A stretch of 64,000 bases of DNA from Natronoflexus pectinivorans (GCF_004345615.1 NZ_SLWK01000012.1:54006-118005), one strand, 5' to 3'. Counted from the stretch's first letter, positions 8,549 to 18,400 are shown. Numbers and translations are program-made. Notes: a model not told the origin generated them from the sequence alone.

Positions 8549-9406
8549 ATGGCAATAGTTAATCTTAGGGATATATATAAAGCAGAACTGTCTGAGGAGC
8601 ATTTCGATAAGCTTGCGCGGTTAATTATGAATGAAACAGGAATAAAAATGCCTCCTGTTAAGCGTGTCATGGTTCAATCGCGTTTAAAGAAACGCTTACG
8701 TGAACTAAACATGAGTTCTTTCGACGCTTACGTAAAATATGCTTTTAGCGATGAAGGTTTTCAAACTGAAGTCGTTCACATCTTTGATGTGATCAGTACC
8801 AATAAAACAGATTTTTTCAGAGAGCCGGTTCATTTTAATTTTTTGAGAGATGCTATTCTGCCTGAGTTTTCATTGAGTCATAATGGAAAGACTTTTAAGG
8901 TCTGGAGTGCAGCTTGCTCAAGTGGGGAAGAAGCGGTAACAACCGCGATGGTAATCAATGAGTTTTTAAGCGAATCTCACAAGTTTGACTATACTATTCA
9001 TGGAACAGACATCTCTACCCATATACTCAGGATGGCCGGAAATGGCGTTTACACTGAAGAACGAGTGAGGCCCGCAGTGCCGGAAAATCTCCTTCGAAAG
9101 TACTTTATGAAAAGCAAAGATCCTGCCCGGAAAACCTACAGGGTGGTTCCTGAATTAAGGCAAAAAATAAAATACAGCCGGTTAAATTTCATGGATGATG
9201 GTTATAATATGCCTGAAAAATATGACCTGATTTTTTGTCGGAATGTGTTGATTTATTTTGACAGACCAACACAAGAGTCGGTGGTGAATAAACTTTGTCA
9301 CTATCTAAAGCCGGGAGGTTACATCATTCATGGCCATTCAGAGTCTTTTATTGGAATGCAGCTTCCGTTAAAAGCAATTAGGCCTACAATATTTAAAAAG
9401 GTATAA
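8549..9406 (+). CDS. cheR: Chemotaxis protein methyltransferase CheR
   Basis: A 285-residue CheR that methylates glutamates of the chemoreceptor with S-adenosylmethionine. An N-terminal helical domain (about 1-95) is followed by the class I methyltransferase domain with the SAM-binding motif WSAACSSGEEAVT, the HGTDIS segment and the late motif IFCRNVLIYFD. Its substrate is presumably the receptor encoded just upstream, which carries a CheR-tethering type C terminus. The 367-base gap ahead of it is filled by two repeat elements, so its translation or mRNA level could differ from that of the upstream genes. Confidence 0.95.
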   Translation: MAIVNLRDIYKAELSEEHFDKLARLIMNETGIKMPPVKRVMVQSRLKKRLRELNMSSFDAYVKYAFSDEGFQTEVVHIFDVISTNKTDFFREPVHFNFLRDAILPEFSLSHNGKTFKVWSAACSSGEEAVTTAMVINEFLSESHKFDYTIHGTDISTHILRMAGNGVYTEERVRPAVPENLLRKYFMKSKDPARKTYRVVPELRQKIKYSRLNFMDDGYNMPEKYDLIFCRNVLIYFDRPTQESVVNKLCHYLKPGGYIIHGHSESFIGMQLPLKAIRPTIFKKV

Positions 9407-9437
9407 GTAGTTTGGTTAGTTGTTTAATACCATTTAA

Positions 9438-10520
9438 TTGAAACAAGGCAAAAAAATACGGGTGCTGATAGTGGACGATTCAGCGGTTGTGAGGCAAACG
9501 CTCGCTTCCATAATTGATTCCAACTCTTCAATGGAAGTAATGGCAACGGCCTCTGATCCGTTTGTGGCTGCGCGCAAAATGCTGGATGAGGTTCCCGATG
9601 TCATAACACTTGATGTTGAAATGCCCAGAATGGACGGGCTTACATTTCTTCGTCGGATCATGAGTCAACATCCCATACCGGTTGTCATCATTTCTAGTTT
9701 AACTGCCGAAGGCACCGAAACCGGGTTAAAAGCACTGGAATATGGTGCCATTGAGATTATTACGAAACCTAAAATGAACACCAAAGAGTTCATAGAGGAG
9801 TCTAAAATAAGAATTTGTGATGCCATTAAGGCTGCTTCGCGCGCAAAGCTTAAACGAAAAACCGGTTTTGCTGTTCCCTCCATTAAGGTTGAACCAAAAT
9901 TTTCAGCCGATGCTGTTATCCCTTCCCTAAAAGGAAGCAGCATGATACAAACCACCGAGAAAATAATTGCAATGGGTGCTTCTACTGGTGGTACAGAGGC
10001 ATTGACTGTTTTTTTGCAATCCATGCCTGCCGACAGTCCCGGAATAGTTATTGTTCAGCATATGCCGGAAGAGTTTACCCGTTCGTTTGCCAACAGGTTA
10101 AATGAATTATGTGCCATTACTGTTAAAGAAGCCTCTAATAATGATAGTGTGATCAGAGGGCGAGCTCTGATTGCTCCTGGGAACAAACATACCCTTTTAA
10201 AAAGAAGCGGAGCCCGTTATTACGTGGAGGTTATTGATGGTCCTCTGGTGAATCGTCACCGCCCAAGTGTGGATGTTTTATTCCGATCTGTTGCCATTAA
10301 TGCAGGAGCAAATGCGGTTGGGGTTATTATGACTGGTATGGGTGCCGATGGCGCAAAAGGGTTGCTGGAAATGAAAAAAGCCGGTGCTTTCACCATTGCG
10401 CAGGATGAAGCAAGTTGTGTTGTTTTTGGCATGCCGCATGAAGCAATTAAACTGGATGCGCATAGTAAAATTTTACCTCTGGATTCGATTGCCAGTGCCG
10501 CTCTCAAAGTCGCAAGATAG
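9438..10520 (+). CDS. cheB: Chemotaxis response regulator methylesterase CheB
   Basis: A 360-residue CheB. The receiver (1-125) has D59 in [12 protein letters not shown]. The C-terminal methylesterase/deamidase domain has the catalytic triad S182 (GASTGGTEA), H208 (VQHMPEEFT) and D304 (GMGADGAKG). The start is TTG: a TAA stop lies directly in front of it in frame, and the first ATG would cut away the first strand and acidic pocket of the receiver. It lies 31 bases after cheR and completes the adaptation pair. Confidence 0.95.
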   Translation: MKQGKKIRVLIVDDSAVVRQTLASIIDSNSSMEVMATASDPFVAARKMLDEVPDVITLDVEMPRMDGLTFLRRIMSQHPIPVVIISSLTAEGTETGLKALEYGAIEIITKPKMNTKEFIEESKIRICDAIKAASRAKLKRKTGFAVPSIKVEPKFSADAVIPSLKGSSMIQTTEKIIAMGASTGGTEALTVFLQSMPADSPGIVIVQHMPEEFTRSFANRLNELCAITVKEASNNDSVIRGRALIAPGNKHTLLKRSGARYYVEVIDGPLVNRHRPSVDVLFRSVAINAGANAVGVIMTGMGADGAKGLLEMKKAGAFTIAQDEASCVVFGMPHEAIKLDAHSKILPLDSIASAALKVAR

Positions 10521-10767
10521 CAAAGACTCTCCGTGTCATTAAGCTGTTCGTTATACTGACTCATGACATCAAAGCATGTGCTGTCTAATTTTTCTTCTAC
10601 CCATAAATTATATTTTCTATTACCATAAGGTCTTCATATGAATGCAATGTCATTGATTATAAGTGGATTTTTTCTAGTATAGAAAGAAGTCGGGCTTGTA
10701 AGTTATATTGTGAAATATTTGAATAAATGTAGTTAAATATCGAATAAGTATTTCATTTTGAATATAA

Positions 10768-10799
10768 TTGGGATGTTTTAGTTTAAAATATTAATTTTG
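10768..10799 (+). promoter_or_regulatory. Promoter of the PAS kinase gene
   Basis: TTG at 10768-10770, 21 bases, then TAATTTTG at 10792-10799: this fits the Bacteroidota -33/-7 arrangement. It predicts a start near 10804 and a leader of about 56 bases before the PAS kinase at 10860. It is the one recognisable signal in the 339-base AT-rich gap after cheB; no gene is seen there. Confidence 0.5.
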
Positions 10800-10859
10800 T
10801 CATTGAATGGGTTTGGTCAATTTGTATCAAACATTTCTTTTTAAATTAAAGCCGGTTCG

Positions 10860-12008
10860 ATGTTGGAATATAGCAGAAACCGATTGCCAGAGAATGAATT
10901 GCTTGCCATATTTGATAATGCAGCAATTGTTCTGATTCTTGTAGATCGGGAGGGAAGGGTTGTGAGGATTAATCGTGCAGGTAGTGAGTTAGTTGGTGCC
11001 GGCAACGAGAAGGTAATGGGATTGCTTGCAGGGGAGGCTCTTAGGTGTGTTAACCTTCATGAAAATATAAATGCTGTATGCGGCTGCACCGAGGAATGCG
11101 CCAGATGTGATCTCAGGAATTTGTTTTCCCAGGTTTTTAGCACTTCAATTGATATTGAAAAACAAGAAGGGTCCATTACCGTTGTCCGGGATGGAATTCC
11201 ATTTACCTATAAATTGCTGATTTCTGCCAATCGGGTTGTAATTGAGCAAAACCCCTATGTTTTGCTCACAATCGACGATATAACAAGACAAAAAGAGCAG
11301 GAACAGATGCTCAGAAAACTTGTAGAAACCCGCGATAAACTATTTTCTGTCATTGCTCACGATCTTAAAAGCCCGTTATCTGTAATTATTGGATTTGCCG
11401 ATTATATGGTGGCAAATTTTGATTCAGTTGATAAGGAGCAGATAAAAACTTTTCTTGAACACATTCAGCAATCTTCGCATGATGCCTACAATCTGCTGGA
11501 TAACTTGTTTGAATGGACCTCAAACCAGTGGAACAAAACCTCCATGATTCCCAAGGCCGTCAAAGTGGGTGATATGTGTAACGAAGTGCTTGATTTCTGT
11601 CGTTCAATGGCAAAAGGTAAGGAAGTACGCGTTGAATTAGCTGATCATTATTCCGGCTTCTGGGTTCTCGATGAGGATATGATTAAAACCACATTACGCA
11701 ATTTAGTCATCAATTCCATTAAGTTTACCAACCGAGGAGGGGTTGTGCAAATTGAAACCACCAAAAATGGTAACGCTCTTAGGTTTATTGTTTCAGACAC
11801 CGGTATTGGTATATGTAAGGAAGCTTTAGAGAGCTTGTTTGAAGGAAATGGGAATGGCTCCTCATCAGGAACAGAGTCTGAGAAGGGCAGTGGTTTAGGT
11901 CTCTTAATATGTAAGGAATTTGTTGAAAAGCATGGTTCACAATTGGAAGTTGCCAGTGAGGTTGGAAAAGGAACCAGCATCAGTTTCTCCATTCCATCTG
12001 CAAAATAA
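10860..12008 (+). CDS. PAS-domain sensor histidine kinase with a cysteine cluster
   Basis: A 382-residue soluble kinase. An N-terminal PAS domain (about 10-145) contains five clustered cysteines, C63, C74, C76, C80 and C83 (CGCTEECARCDLR), a pattern seen in a subset of bacterial PAS kinases and compatible with metal or redox sensing. It is followed by HisKA with H167 in IAHDLKSPLSVIIGF and an HATPase domain with N box (NLVINSIKFTN) and G boxes (DTGIGI, GSGLGLLI). No membrane segment and no output domain. No partner regulator is directly adjacent; the stand-alone receiver at 2856 is the nearest on this strand. Confidence 0.92.
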   Translation: MLEYSRNRLPENELLAIFDNAAIVLILVDREGRVVRINRAGSELVGAGNEKVMGLLAGEALRCVNLHENINAVCGCTEECARCDLRNLFSQVFSTSIDIEKQEGSITVVRDGIPFTYKLLISANRVVIEQNPYVLLTIDDITRQKEQEQMLRKLVETRDKLFSVIAHDLKSPLSVIIGFADYMVANFDSVDKEQIKTFLEHIQQSSHDAYNLLDNLFEWTSNQWNKTSMIPKAVKVGDMCNEVLDFCRSMAKGKEVRVELADHYSGFWVLDEDMIKTTLRNLVINSIKFTNRGGVVQIETTKNGNALRFIVSDTGIGICKEALESLFEGNGNGSSSGTESEKGSGLGLLICKEFVEKHGSQLEVASEVGKGTSISFSIPSAK

Positions 12009-12109
12009 TTCAATTCATCCTCTGAACAATTTCTTGATTCTATCGGTTTATAGCAGACTGAACCTTCCTCCGCATGTAGATTTACTTACATTAAATAAAT
12101 TGTATAAGA

Positions 12110-12457
12110 ATGAAAGCACATAAAATCAGCTTAGTCAATGCGTTTGTACTCATAATTTTCGGTATTTGGGCGTATGTTCAATCCGATAATCCTTCTTTTA
12201 CTGCTTTGATTCCTGTTTTTCTTGGAGGGTTATTGTTAGCATTTAATCAACAAGTTTACAGAGAAAGCACGAAGTGGCTCACATTTGCTGTGGTTTTAAC
12301 TTTTCTTGCTTTCACAGGTTTGTTTATGCCATTGATTGGAGCCATCTCCAGATCAGATTCCTTATCCATTTTCAGAGTTGTGACCATGCTCGCAACCTCT
12401 TTCATCGCTTTAGTATTTCTGACCCGTCGGTTGATATTGGTTTTAAGAAATAATTAG
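12110..12457 (+). CDS. Small four-helix membrane protein, unknown function
   Basis: A 115-residue hydrophobic protein with four likely membrane helices (about 9-25, 31-47, 57-77 and 86-107), separated by short loops, ending RRLILVLRNN. Its size and layout resemble the TMEM14-like small membrane proteins, but I cannot assign it with confidence. It follows the PAS kinase by about 100 bases on the same strand and may be transcribed with it or alone. Confidence 0.7.
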   Translation: MKAHKISLVNAFVLIIFGIWAYVQSDNPSFTALIPVFLGGLLLAFNQQVYRESTKWLTFAVVLTFLAFTGLFMPLIGAISRSDSLSIFRVVTMLATSFIALVFLTRRLILVLRNN

Positions 12458-12745
12458 TAACTGTTTAATTTAGTTTCTAAGGATTTTTATAGATTATAGA
12501 TCTATAGAATTTAGACAGATAGAATAGTTAAGAAAGATGAAACGAGCCATGAGAACCAATTCTCAAATAGGGGTATGACTATTATGGCGAGTTCCATGTG
12601 GCCATTGAAAAACAAATTTTTAGACACATGAATAGACACAACTGGCTTTCTATTTTGGCTTGTCTGTCGGTCTAATCCCGAAACCCTCGGGATAGTATCT
12701 AAAAATCTATTAATTTTATTAGATACAAATTTAAACAGTCTCTTA
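12458..12745. repeat. Inverted-repeat element filling the convergent gap
   Basis: The left end (ACTGTTTAATTTAG at about 12461) and the right end (AAATTTAAACAGTCTCTTA, to 12745) are imperfect inverted repeats. A shorter element with the same ends lies at 33319-33402; the right half, TATCTAAAAATCTATT and onward, is shared almost base for base between them. A second repeat family (12537-12632) is nested inside. The right end runs into the stop codon of the lipoprotein gene. No coding sequence is credible inside. Confidence 0.5.
12537..12632 (+). repeat. Dispersed repeat, copy 1 (ATGAAACGAG ... ACACATGAA)
   Basis: It begins ATGAAACGAGCCATGAGAA, identical over 19 bases to 31361-31379, contains GGCGAGTTC, and ends GCCATTGAAAAACAAATTTT-TAGACACATGAA. 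The other two copies, at 31361-31510 and 41152-41210, share the two ends with different middle lengths. Confidence 0.5.
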
Positions 12746-13660
12746 ATGACCATTGTAAAGTGGGAGAAGATCCGATTTGAAGTCTTTTAATTCGGTGGGT
12801 AGTTTTGGGTTCTCTAATTCAAAAACAACTCTTGATGTGAAATTAATTGATGACAGTATCTCACTGTAATGTTTTTCGAATATCAAGTTTAGTGTCCCAT
12901 TTTCAGAGATGATCTCCAATCCTCTTTTGACTCTTTCGGCCAGCAGTTTGTTATTTGGATTGATGTAGAACAGCAAAGGGAATGGATAATAAATTATGAT
13001 GTTGTCCTCAATTTTTAATCCGCTAGTTTTTGCAGCTCTTTCTTGAAATACATCATTCACCTCATTAGCTCCAAATGCAGTATAATCAAATTTTCTGCTT
13101 TTTAGATCATCGAATAAGCCATCGAAATCCCCTTCCTCTACCACAGAAAAGCCATTGCTTCTAAAAAGTTCTGCATCAGCCCATGTTAATGGAATTCCAT
13201 GTCTGAGGTTTTTAAGATTTCTGGCATTTGAAGCCTCGCTGAAAGTGGTCTGATCCTCTTCGTTTATAATTAAAACTCTAAAACCCAATAAGCCTTTCAT
13301 AATGGGCTTATGTATCACGATTTTCTCTCTGTTTTCAAATTTAACATTCCCGGCAACGGTAACAGTCAAATCATGTTTGAACTCATCAAAAATATTTGAT
13401 TCTTCAATTTCTGTGTAGTCTTTCGTTGTTTCAACGATTTTCCAAATCCCAAATTCTTCGCGGGTGGCTGTAAGTATGGCAAACAGGACATCTCTTTCGT
13501 ATGTTTGCCTGGAAGTGGTTCTGTTCCCACTCCATAAATCAATGGTCATTGTGTCAGTTATTTTATAGTTCTCTATTGTTGATATTTGTGTTTCTGATTT
13601 GAAATTACATGCAACTGTTAAAATCAAAGATGTTGCGAGAATGAGTATAGATGGTTTCAT
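12743..13660 (-). CDS. Solute-binding lipoprotein (family 3-like)
   Basis: A 305-residue exported protein. The N terminus is a lipoprotein-type signal ending in C18 (SLILTVACNF); the residue at -3 is threonine, so the lipobox is weak. The mature part has the fold pattern of bacterial extracellular solute-binding proteins of family 3, with two lobes and the typical late segment DYTAFGANEV and LLFYINPNNKLLAERVKRGLEII. No permease or ATPase gene is next to it, so it may act as a sensor subunit rather than as part of a transporter. A box resembling TAnnTTTG (TATCTTTA on the - strand near 13690) lies just upstream of the start. Ligand unknown. Confidence 0.75.
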   Translation of the reverse strand: MKPSILILATSLILTVACNFKSETQISTIENYKITDTMTIDLWSGNRTTSRQTYERDVLFAILTATREEFGIWKIVETTKDYTEIEESNIFDEFKHDLTVTVAGNVKFENREKIVIHKPIMKGLLGFRVLIINEEDQTTFSEASNARNLKNLRHGIPLTWADAELFRSNGFSVVEEGDFDGLFDDLKSRKFDYTAFGANEVNDVFQERAAKTSGLKIEDNIIIYYPFPLLFYINPNNKLLAERVKRGLEIISENGTLNLIFEKHYSEILSSINFTSRVVFELENPKLPTELKDFKSDLLPLYNGH

Positions 13661-13811
13661 AAGACTTTTGATAAATATTTTACAATTAAAGATAGTTATT
13701 TCCTGATTATGTATTTACCTGTAAACATAAAAATTGCATCTCTGAATCTTTAATGTAAATTAATTTTTGGCATAATTTCTGATGAATAGTAGTTGATGCG
13801 AATGTTTTTTG

Positions 13812-13819
13812 TAATTTTG
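13812..13819 (+). promoter_or_regulatory. -7 promoter box of the tmRNA gene (TAATTTTG)
   Basis: TAATTTTG fits TAnnTTTG. It lies 22 bases before the mature 5' end of the tmRNA, as expected for a precursor trimmed by RNase P. A TTG at 13793-13795 is the nearest -33 candidate, at a slightly short spacing of 16. Confidence 0.55.
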
Positions 13820-13841
13820 CATCTCTGACCAACATAACATT

Positions 13842-14239
13842 GGGGCTGACATGGATTTGACAGCATGACTAAGTGGTATGTAAGCATGTCGAGCAATGGG
13901 ATACCGGCTCGTAAATCCAGGATCTCAACTTTTTTAACTGGCGAAACTAATTACGCTCTCGCAGCCTAATCGAAGCATAGTAGATTGGCATTATCCCAGG
14001 CTCTAGGAGCCGGGACGAGACATCTCCCGGGTGCCAATTCCTGAGGCGGCCCGATCCGGAGGTGTGGGAATTTCGGGAATAGCTGAAACATTGCCTTGGT
14101 GTCTCGGTAAAAATTAAAAGGCTAAGGGGTCGTCCGGGTGTCTGTTCCCAAACGGCTCACGAAAACCAATAACCGACTAAACATGTAGAAAGCATATGGC
14201 TTGCTTGTTTGGACCGGGGTTCGATTCCCCGCAGCTCCA
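13842..14239 (+). ncRNA. ssrA: Transfer-messenger RNA (tmRNA)
   Basis: Rescues stalled ribosomes by acting first as alanyl-tRNA and then as a short mRNA. The 5' GGGGCTG pairs with the 3' CAGCTCC to form the acceptor stem, and the T arm is visible as GGTTCGATTCC near 14217-14229. The tag reading frame starts at the resume codon GGC (13940) and reads GETNYALAA, followed by TAA at 13967-13969, the form seen in Bacteroidota. The genome has A then CAA after the acceptor stem, so the terminal CCA is not encoded. One-piece tmRNA, not permuted. Confidence 0.97.
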
Positions 14240-14295
14240 CAATTTATTCATAATCAGAGAGGTAGTTAAATACACCTGGATGGTTGACCTGAAGA

Positions 14296-14949
14296 TTAAA
14301 CCGGGTATTTGATTTTTTTGATTGCTTCGGCCGGGTTCTCTGATTTAAAAACATAGCTACCTGCAACAAAAACATCTACTCCGGCTTCTGCCAATGCTTT
14401 GGCATTGGTATCATCCACGCCACCATCAACTTCAATGAGTGCTTTGCTGTTTCTTTTCAGAATCAGTTCTTTAAGTTTTCGAATTTTTTCGAAAGACCCG
14501 GGTATGAATTTTTGTCCTCCAAATCCGGGATTTACAGACATGATCAGCACCAGATCAAGATCTGTAATAATCTCTTCGAGGAGGTGAACCGGGGTGTGCG
14601 GATTCAAAGTTACGCCGGCTTTCATTCCTGCATTATGAATGGATTCTATGGTGCGGTGAAGATGAGAACAAGCTTCGTAATGAACATTTAAAAGATGAGC
14701 TCCTGCGTTTTTAAAGGTTTCGATGTATCTTTCTGGTTGTACAATCATAAGATGTACATCCAGCGGCTTTTTTGATATGGAGTGAACGGCTTCAACCACG
14801 GGGATTCCAAACGAAATGTTCGGAACAAAAACTCCATCCATAATATCCATGTGAAGCCAGTCGGCTTCACTGTTATTAATTATTTCTATGTCCCTTTTTA
14901 AATTGGTGAAATCTGCGGCCAATAGAGATGGTGCTACCAATCGTTGCAT
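14296..14949 (-). CDS. rpe: Ribulose-phosphate 3-epimerase
   Basis: A 217-residue TIM-barrel enzyme of the pentose phosphate pathway that interconverts ribulose 5-phosphate and xylulose 5-phosphate. Family motifs: APSLLAADFTNL at the N terminus, LHMDIMDGVFVPN with metal ligands H33 and D35, VMSVNPGFGGQKF, and EVDGGVDDTNA with the second catalytic aspartate. The length is normal. It lies about 36 bases downstream of the sigma factor gene on the same strand and is probably co-transcribed with it; it ends convergently with the tmRNA gene. Confidence 0.97.
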   Translation of the reverse strand: MQRLVAPSLLAADFTNLKRDIEIINNSEADWLHMDIMDGVFVPNISFGIPVVEAVHSISKKPLDVHLMIVQPERYIETFKNAGAHLLNVHYEACSHLHRTIESIHNAGMKAGVTLNPHTPVHLLEEIITDLDLVLIMSVNPGFGGQKFIPGSFEKIRKLKELILKRNSKALIEVDGGVDDTNAKALAEAGVDVFVAGSYVFKSENPAEAIKKIKYPV

Positions 14950-14985
14950 GTCTGTTATTGATTGTGTTTTTTCTGAGTACTTAAT

Positions 14986-15852
14986 TTATTCTCCCAAATA
15001 GGATCTGAGAATTTTACTTCTGTAGGTATGTTTTAAACGTTTAATTGCTTTTTCCTTAATCTGTCTAACACGTTCACGCGTTAGATTAAAAAGTTTGCCA
15101 ATCTCTTCAAGTGAGTATGGTGGCTCTCCATTTAGTCCATAATAAAGCTTTACAATATCTGCTTCTCGTGGAGAAAGAGTGGATAGTGAGCGCTCAATTT
15201 CTCTTCGAAGGGAATCGTCAAGGAGATGTGAGTCTGGGCTTGAAGCCTCAGTAGATAACAATACATCGTAAAGTGTATTTTCCTCATCAGATTTAAGTGG
15301 AGCATCCATTGAAACATGCCGGGATGAAACCTTCAGAGCTTCTTTTACCTCCTTTGGAGCCATATCTAAAATATCAGCTATTTCATAGGATGTAGGCTCT
15401 CTTTGGAACTCTTGTTCTAATCTTGAAAAGGTATTGTTTACCTTATTGATGCTTCCGATTTTGTTAAGAGGTAGTCTTACAATTCTGGCTTGCTCCGCCA
15501 AAGCCTGTAGAATGGATTGCCTAATCCACCATACGGCGTAGGAGATGAATTTAAAACCTCTTGTCTCATCAAATCTTTGTGCTGCTTTTATCAGCCCCAG
15601 GTTACCTTCATTAATTAAATCCGGAAGACTTAAACCCTGATTTTGGTACTGTTTTGCCACAGAAACTACGAAACGCAAGTTAGCGTTAATCAGTCTCTCA
15701 AGAGCCAACTGATCTCCTTGTTTTATTTTTTTTGCCAGGGTTACTTCTTCTTCTGCTGAAATTAGTTGCACTTTACCAATTTCATGGAGATATTTGTCTA
15801 ATGAAGGAGCTTCTCTGTTAGTTACTTGTTTTGTTATTTTGAGTTGTCTCAT
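14986..15852 (-). CDS. rpoD: Primary RNA polymerase sigma factor RpoD, short Bacteroidota form
   Basis: A 288-residue sigma-70 protein. It lacks region 1.1 and the non-conserved insert, as is usual for the primary sigma of Bacteroidota. It starts with region 1.2 ([15 protein letters not shown]), then region 2 ([18 protein letters not shown], and the -10 recognition part [12 protein letters not shown]), region 3 and region 4.2 ([17 protein letters not shown], the -35-binding helix). This is the sigma factor expected to read the TTTG/TAnnTTTG promoters noted in this window. It is transcribed away from rho across a long non-coding gap. Confidence 0.95.
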   Translation of the reverse strand: MRQLKITKQVTNREAPSLDKYLHEIGKVQLISAEEEVTLAKKIKQGDQLALERLINANLRFVVSVAKQYQNQGLSLPDLINEGNLGLIKAAQRFDETRGFKFISYAVWWIRQSILQALAEQARIVRLPLNKIGSINKVNNTFSRLEQEFQREPTSYEIADILDMAPKEVKEALKVSSRHVSMDAPLKSDEENTLYDVLLSTEASSPDSHLLDDSLRREIERSLSTLSPREADIVKLYYGLNGEPPYSLEEIGKLFNLTRERVRQIKEKAIKRLKHTYRSKILRSYLGE

Positions 15853-16581
15853 ATTCCAGCTAGGTCTTGTTCGGTTATAATAGGCTTTGTAATATTAACA
15901 AAAAAAAATAGTTCAGGTTTATTTTTTTCATGTTTTTTTAAGGTACACTTTGTTTATAGTAGTAACTTGTTTTGTAGCAGGCGGTTAGTTGTGTGGCTGA
16001 TTTCGTTGTTTTTTTATTAGATGTAAAACTATTATTTTAGGTATTTGTTTCATCATTAAAGGCTCTTTTTACAGGCTTTAAACGGAGATTTGCCAATAAT
16101 CAATATAAATAAGCCGATTTTTTCAATTAAAAAATAATATAAAATTTTGATGGTTAATTCATATTGTTTATGTTTGCAATGAAAATCGATAGGGTTTTCA
16201 TTGTTCACACTGATATACATTCGTAATCTGATCATAACACATCGAAATATTCCCCTTTCTCTTTCCATTGTATTATTAACATTGCCGGACTGGGGATTTT
16301 GTATATCATTTATTTATAGTTCTATAGTTGCTTTCAATGACTTAATACTGTTTCCGTTATTATATTGTGGTTTCCTGCTGAATGATTAATCGGTATTGGA
16401 ATGCGCATTGATAAGTGGGCAATATGACACACATCTTTAACCTTTGTTGGTAATTGTTTAAACCAATGCATCTGTTTTGCAGAAAATAGTTAATGGGGTT
16501 AAGAGTTAACACGAATTCTGAAAACAGATTCAAATTAAAAAATAGATTTTTTACGATTAAATAAAAGTACAAGAACAAGTT
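15853..16581. other. 729-base non-coding gap between rpoD and rho
   Basis: An AT-rich stretch between two divergent core genes, containing long T and A runs. I find no credible gene; the short open frames lack start context and resemble no protein I know. It must hold the promoters and leaders of rpoD and rho, but no clear TAnnTTTG box with a -33 partner could be fixed on either strand. A long leader on rho is plausible because rho is commonly autoregulated by premature termination. Confidence 0.5.
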
Positions 16582-18348
16582 ATGTATGATATTCTTGAAT
16601 TGAATAAGAAGTTGCTTATGGATTTGCGCTCCATTGCCAAGGATCTGGGAATTAAGCGTGTAGAATCCTTTAAAAAGCAAGAGTTGATTTATCAGATCCT
16701 TGATACACAAGCAATTAAGGCGTCTGAAAAGAAAGCCAAAAGCCCAGGAGCTCCATCAGAAGGTGCACAGGATAATAGAAACCGCAGAACCAGAACTCCC
16801 CGTAAGAACAAGGAGAATGAAGGTTCAGAACAGAATGTCCGACAAGATGCTGCTGTTCAAGTGAAAAAACCTGATGTGCGAAATGTATCAGAAAAGCAGA
16901 CACCTAAGCCGGACGCTGACAAAGGTGCAGAACCAAAGCCGGTGAATATGCCTGCTAAAGCACCTGAAAACGTAAAGAGGGATAAAGCACCTGAAAGTAA
17001 GGACGAGGTTGTGAAATCCGACAATGTCGTTGAATCAAAAGAGCCTCAACCTTCTAAGAAGGAGGGTGATGATAATCGTAAACCAGCTAAACGTCAGGAC
17101 GACCCCTCAGGTCGCAAGTGGAACCGGAATGAGCGCTCCGATGATCGTGCACCACGTCAGGATAATCAGCCGCAAAATAAACGTCAGTCTGATAAACACA
17201 ATAGGCGCGATGATAAATCCTTCGAGTTTGAAGGGATTATTTCTGCATCAGGTGTTCTTGAAATTATGCCTGATGGTTACGGTTTCCTTCGTTCCAGTGA
17301 TTATAACTATCTCAACTCACCAGATGATATTTATGTATCCCAATCACAAATAAAACTGTTCGGTTTAAAAACCGGAGATATGGTTTTGGGATCCATTCGT
17401 CCACCTAAAGAAGGGGAGAAGTATTTTCCTCTTATTAAAGTGGAGTCTATTAATGGACGCACACCTGATTATGTGCGTGACCGGGTTCCATTTGATCATT
17501 TGACACCTATTTTCCCCGATGAGAAATTCAATTTGACAAGCGGTCCAAAGGCCAGTTTCTCATCTCGTATTGTGGATATGTTCTCACCGATTGGAAAAGG
17601 ACAGCGTGGTTTAATTGTTGCGCAGCCCAAAACAGGAAAGACTGTTCTGTTGAAGGATGTAGCAAATGCGATAGCTTCTAACCATCCGGAAGTTTACATG
17701 ATGATCCTTCTGATTGATGAAAGGCCTGAAGAGGTTACCGACATGGCTAGAAGTGTAAATGCAGAAGTGATTTCTTCTACCTTTGATGAGCCTGCTGAAC
17801 GACACGTAAAAGTAGCCAATATAGTACTGGAAAAAGCTAAAAGAATGGTTGAGTGTGGTCACGATGTAGTTATTCTGCTTGACTCCATTACCAGACTTGC
17901 ACGTGCATATAATACTGTTTCACCTGCTTCCGGAAAAGTTCTGTCCGGTGGAGTTGATGCCAATGCACTTCATAAACCCAAACGTTTCTTTGGAGCTGCT
18001 CGTAACATCGAAGGTGGCGGGTCATTGACCATACTTGCAACAGCACTTACCGAAACCGGATCAAAAATGGATGAAGTTATTTTTGAAGAGTTTAAAGGTA
18101 CTGGTAACATGGAATTGCAGTTGGACAGAAAGCTTTCAAACAAAAGAATTTATCCTGCTGTGGATATCATTGCTTCAAGCACTCGTCGCGAAGATTTGCT
18201 GCTTGATAAGGAGTTCATGAATCGCATCTGGATATTACGAAACTACCTTGCCGATATGAACTCTATTGAGGCCATGGAGTTTATTCGTGATAGAATGTCC
18301 AAAACAAAATCCAACGAAGAGTTTCTTATTTCGATGAACTCGGAATAA
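16582..18348 (+). CDS. rho: Transcription termination factor Rho with long disordered insert
   Basis: A 588-residue RNA-dependent ATPase that ends transcription; the E. coli protein has 419. An N-terminal SAP-like Rho_N segment (about 1-45) is followed by a highly charged low-complexity stretch rich in K, E, D, P, N and R (about 46-212), then the RNA-binding cold-shock-like domain (about 213-292, [16 protein letters not shown]) and the RecA-like ATPase: Walker [13 protein letters not shown] (about 346-357), Walker [18 protein letters not shown]-loop [11 protein letters not shown] and R-loop [12 protein letters not shown]. Long inserts of this kind are known in Bacteroidota; in Bacteroides thetaiotaomicron the Rho disordered region has been linked to phase separation. 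A strong terminator follows. Confidence 0.97.
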   Translation: MYDILELNKKLLMDLRSIAKDLGIKRVESFKKQELIYQILDTQAIKASEKKAKSPGAPSEGAQDNRNRRTRTPRKNKENEGSEQNVRQDAAVQVKKPDVRNVSEKQTPKPDADKGAEPKPVNMPAKAPENVKRDKAPESKDEVVKSDNVVESKEPQPSKKEGDDNRKPAKRQDDPSGRKWNRNERSDDRAPRQDNQPQNKRQSDKHNRRDDKSFEFEGIISASGVLEIMPDGYGFLRSSDYNYLNSPDDIYVSQSQIKLFGLKTGDMVLGSIRPPKEGEKYFPLIKVESINGRTPDYVRDRVPFDHLTPIFPDEKFNLTSGPKASFSSRIVDMFSPIGKGQRGLIVAQPKTGKTVLLKDVANAIASNHPEVYMMILLIDERPEEVTDMARSVNAEVISSTFDEPAERHVKVANIVLEKAKRMVECGHDVVILLDSITRLARAYNTVSPASGKVLSGGVDANALHKPKRFFGAARNIEGGGSLTILATALTETGSKMDEVIFEEFKGTGNMELQLDRKLSNKRIYPAVDIIASSTRREDLLLDKEFMNRIWILRNYLADMNSIEAMEFIRDRMSKTKSNEEFLISMNSE

Positions 18349-18370
18349 GAAACTTAATATATGCATTTTA

Positions 18371-18400
18371 AAAAGGCTGCCTGATGGCAGCCTTTTTTAT
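18371..18400 (+). terminator. Rho-independent terminator after rho
   Basis: Stem AAAAGGCTGCC / GGCAGCCTTTT with a 4-base TGAT loop, running into TTTTTT. Eleven perfect pairs. The remaining gap to 18676 (about 275 bases) is AT-rich and shows no gene. Confidence 0.9.

Noticed and set aside
12511..12753. 80-codon frame on the - strand in the convergent gap
   Set aside because: It is made entirely of the repeat element at 12458-12745 and overlaps the end of the lipoprotein gene.
16056..16389. Short frames in the rpoD-rho gap on both strands
   Set aside because: They are low-complexity AT-rich translations rich in I, F, L and K with no family resemblance and no start context.
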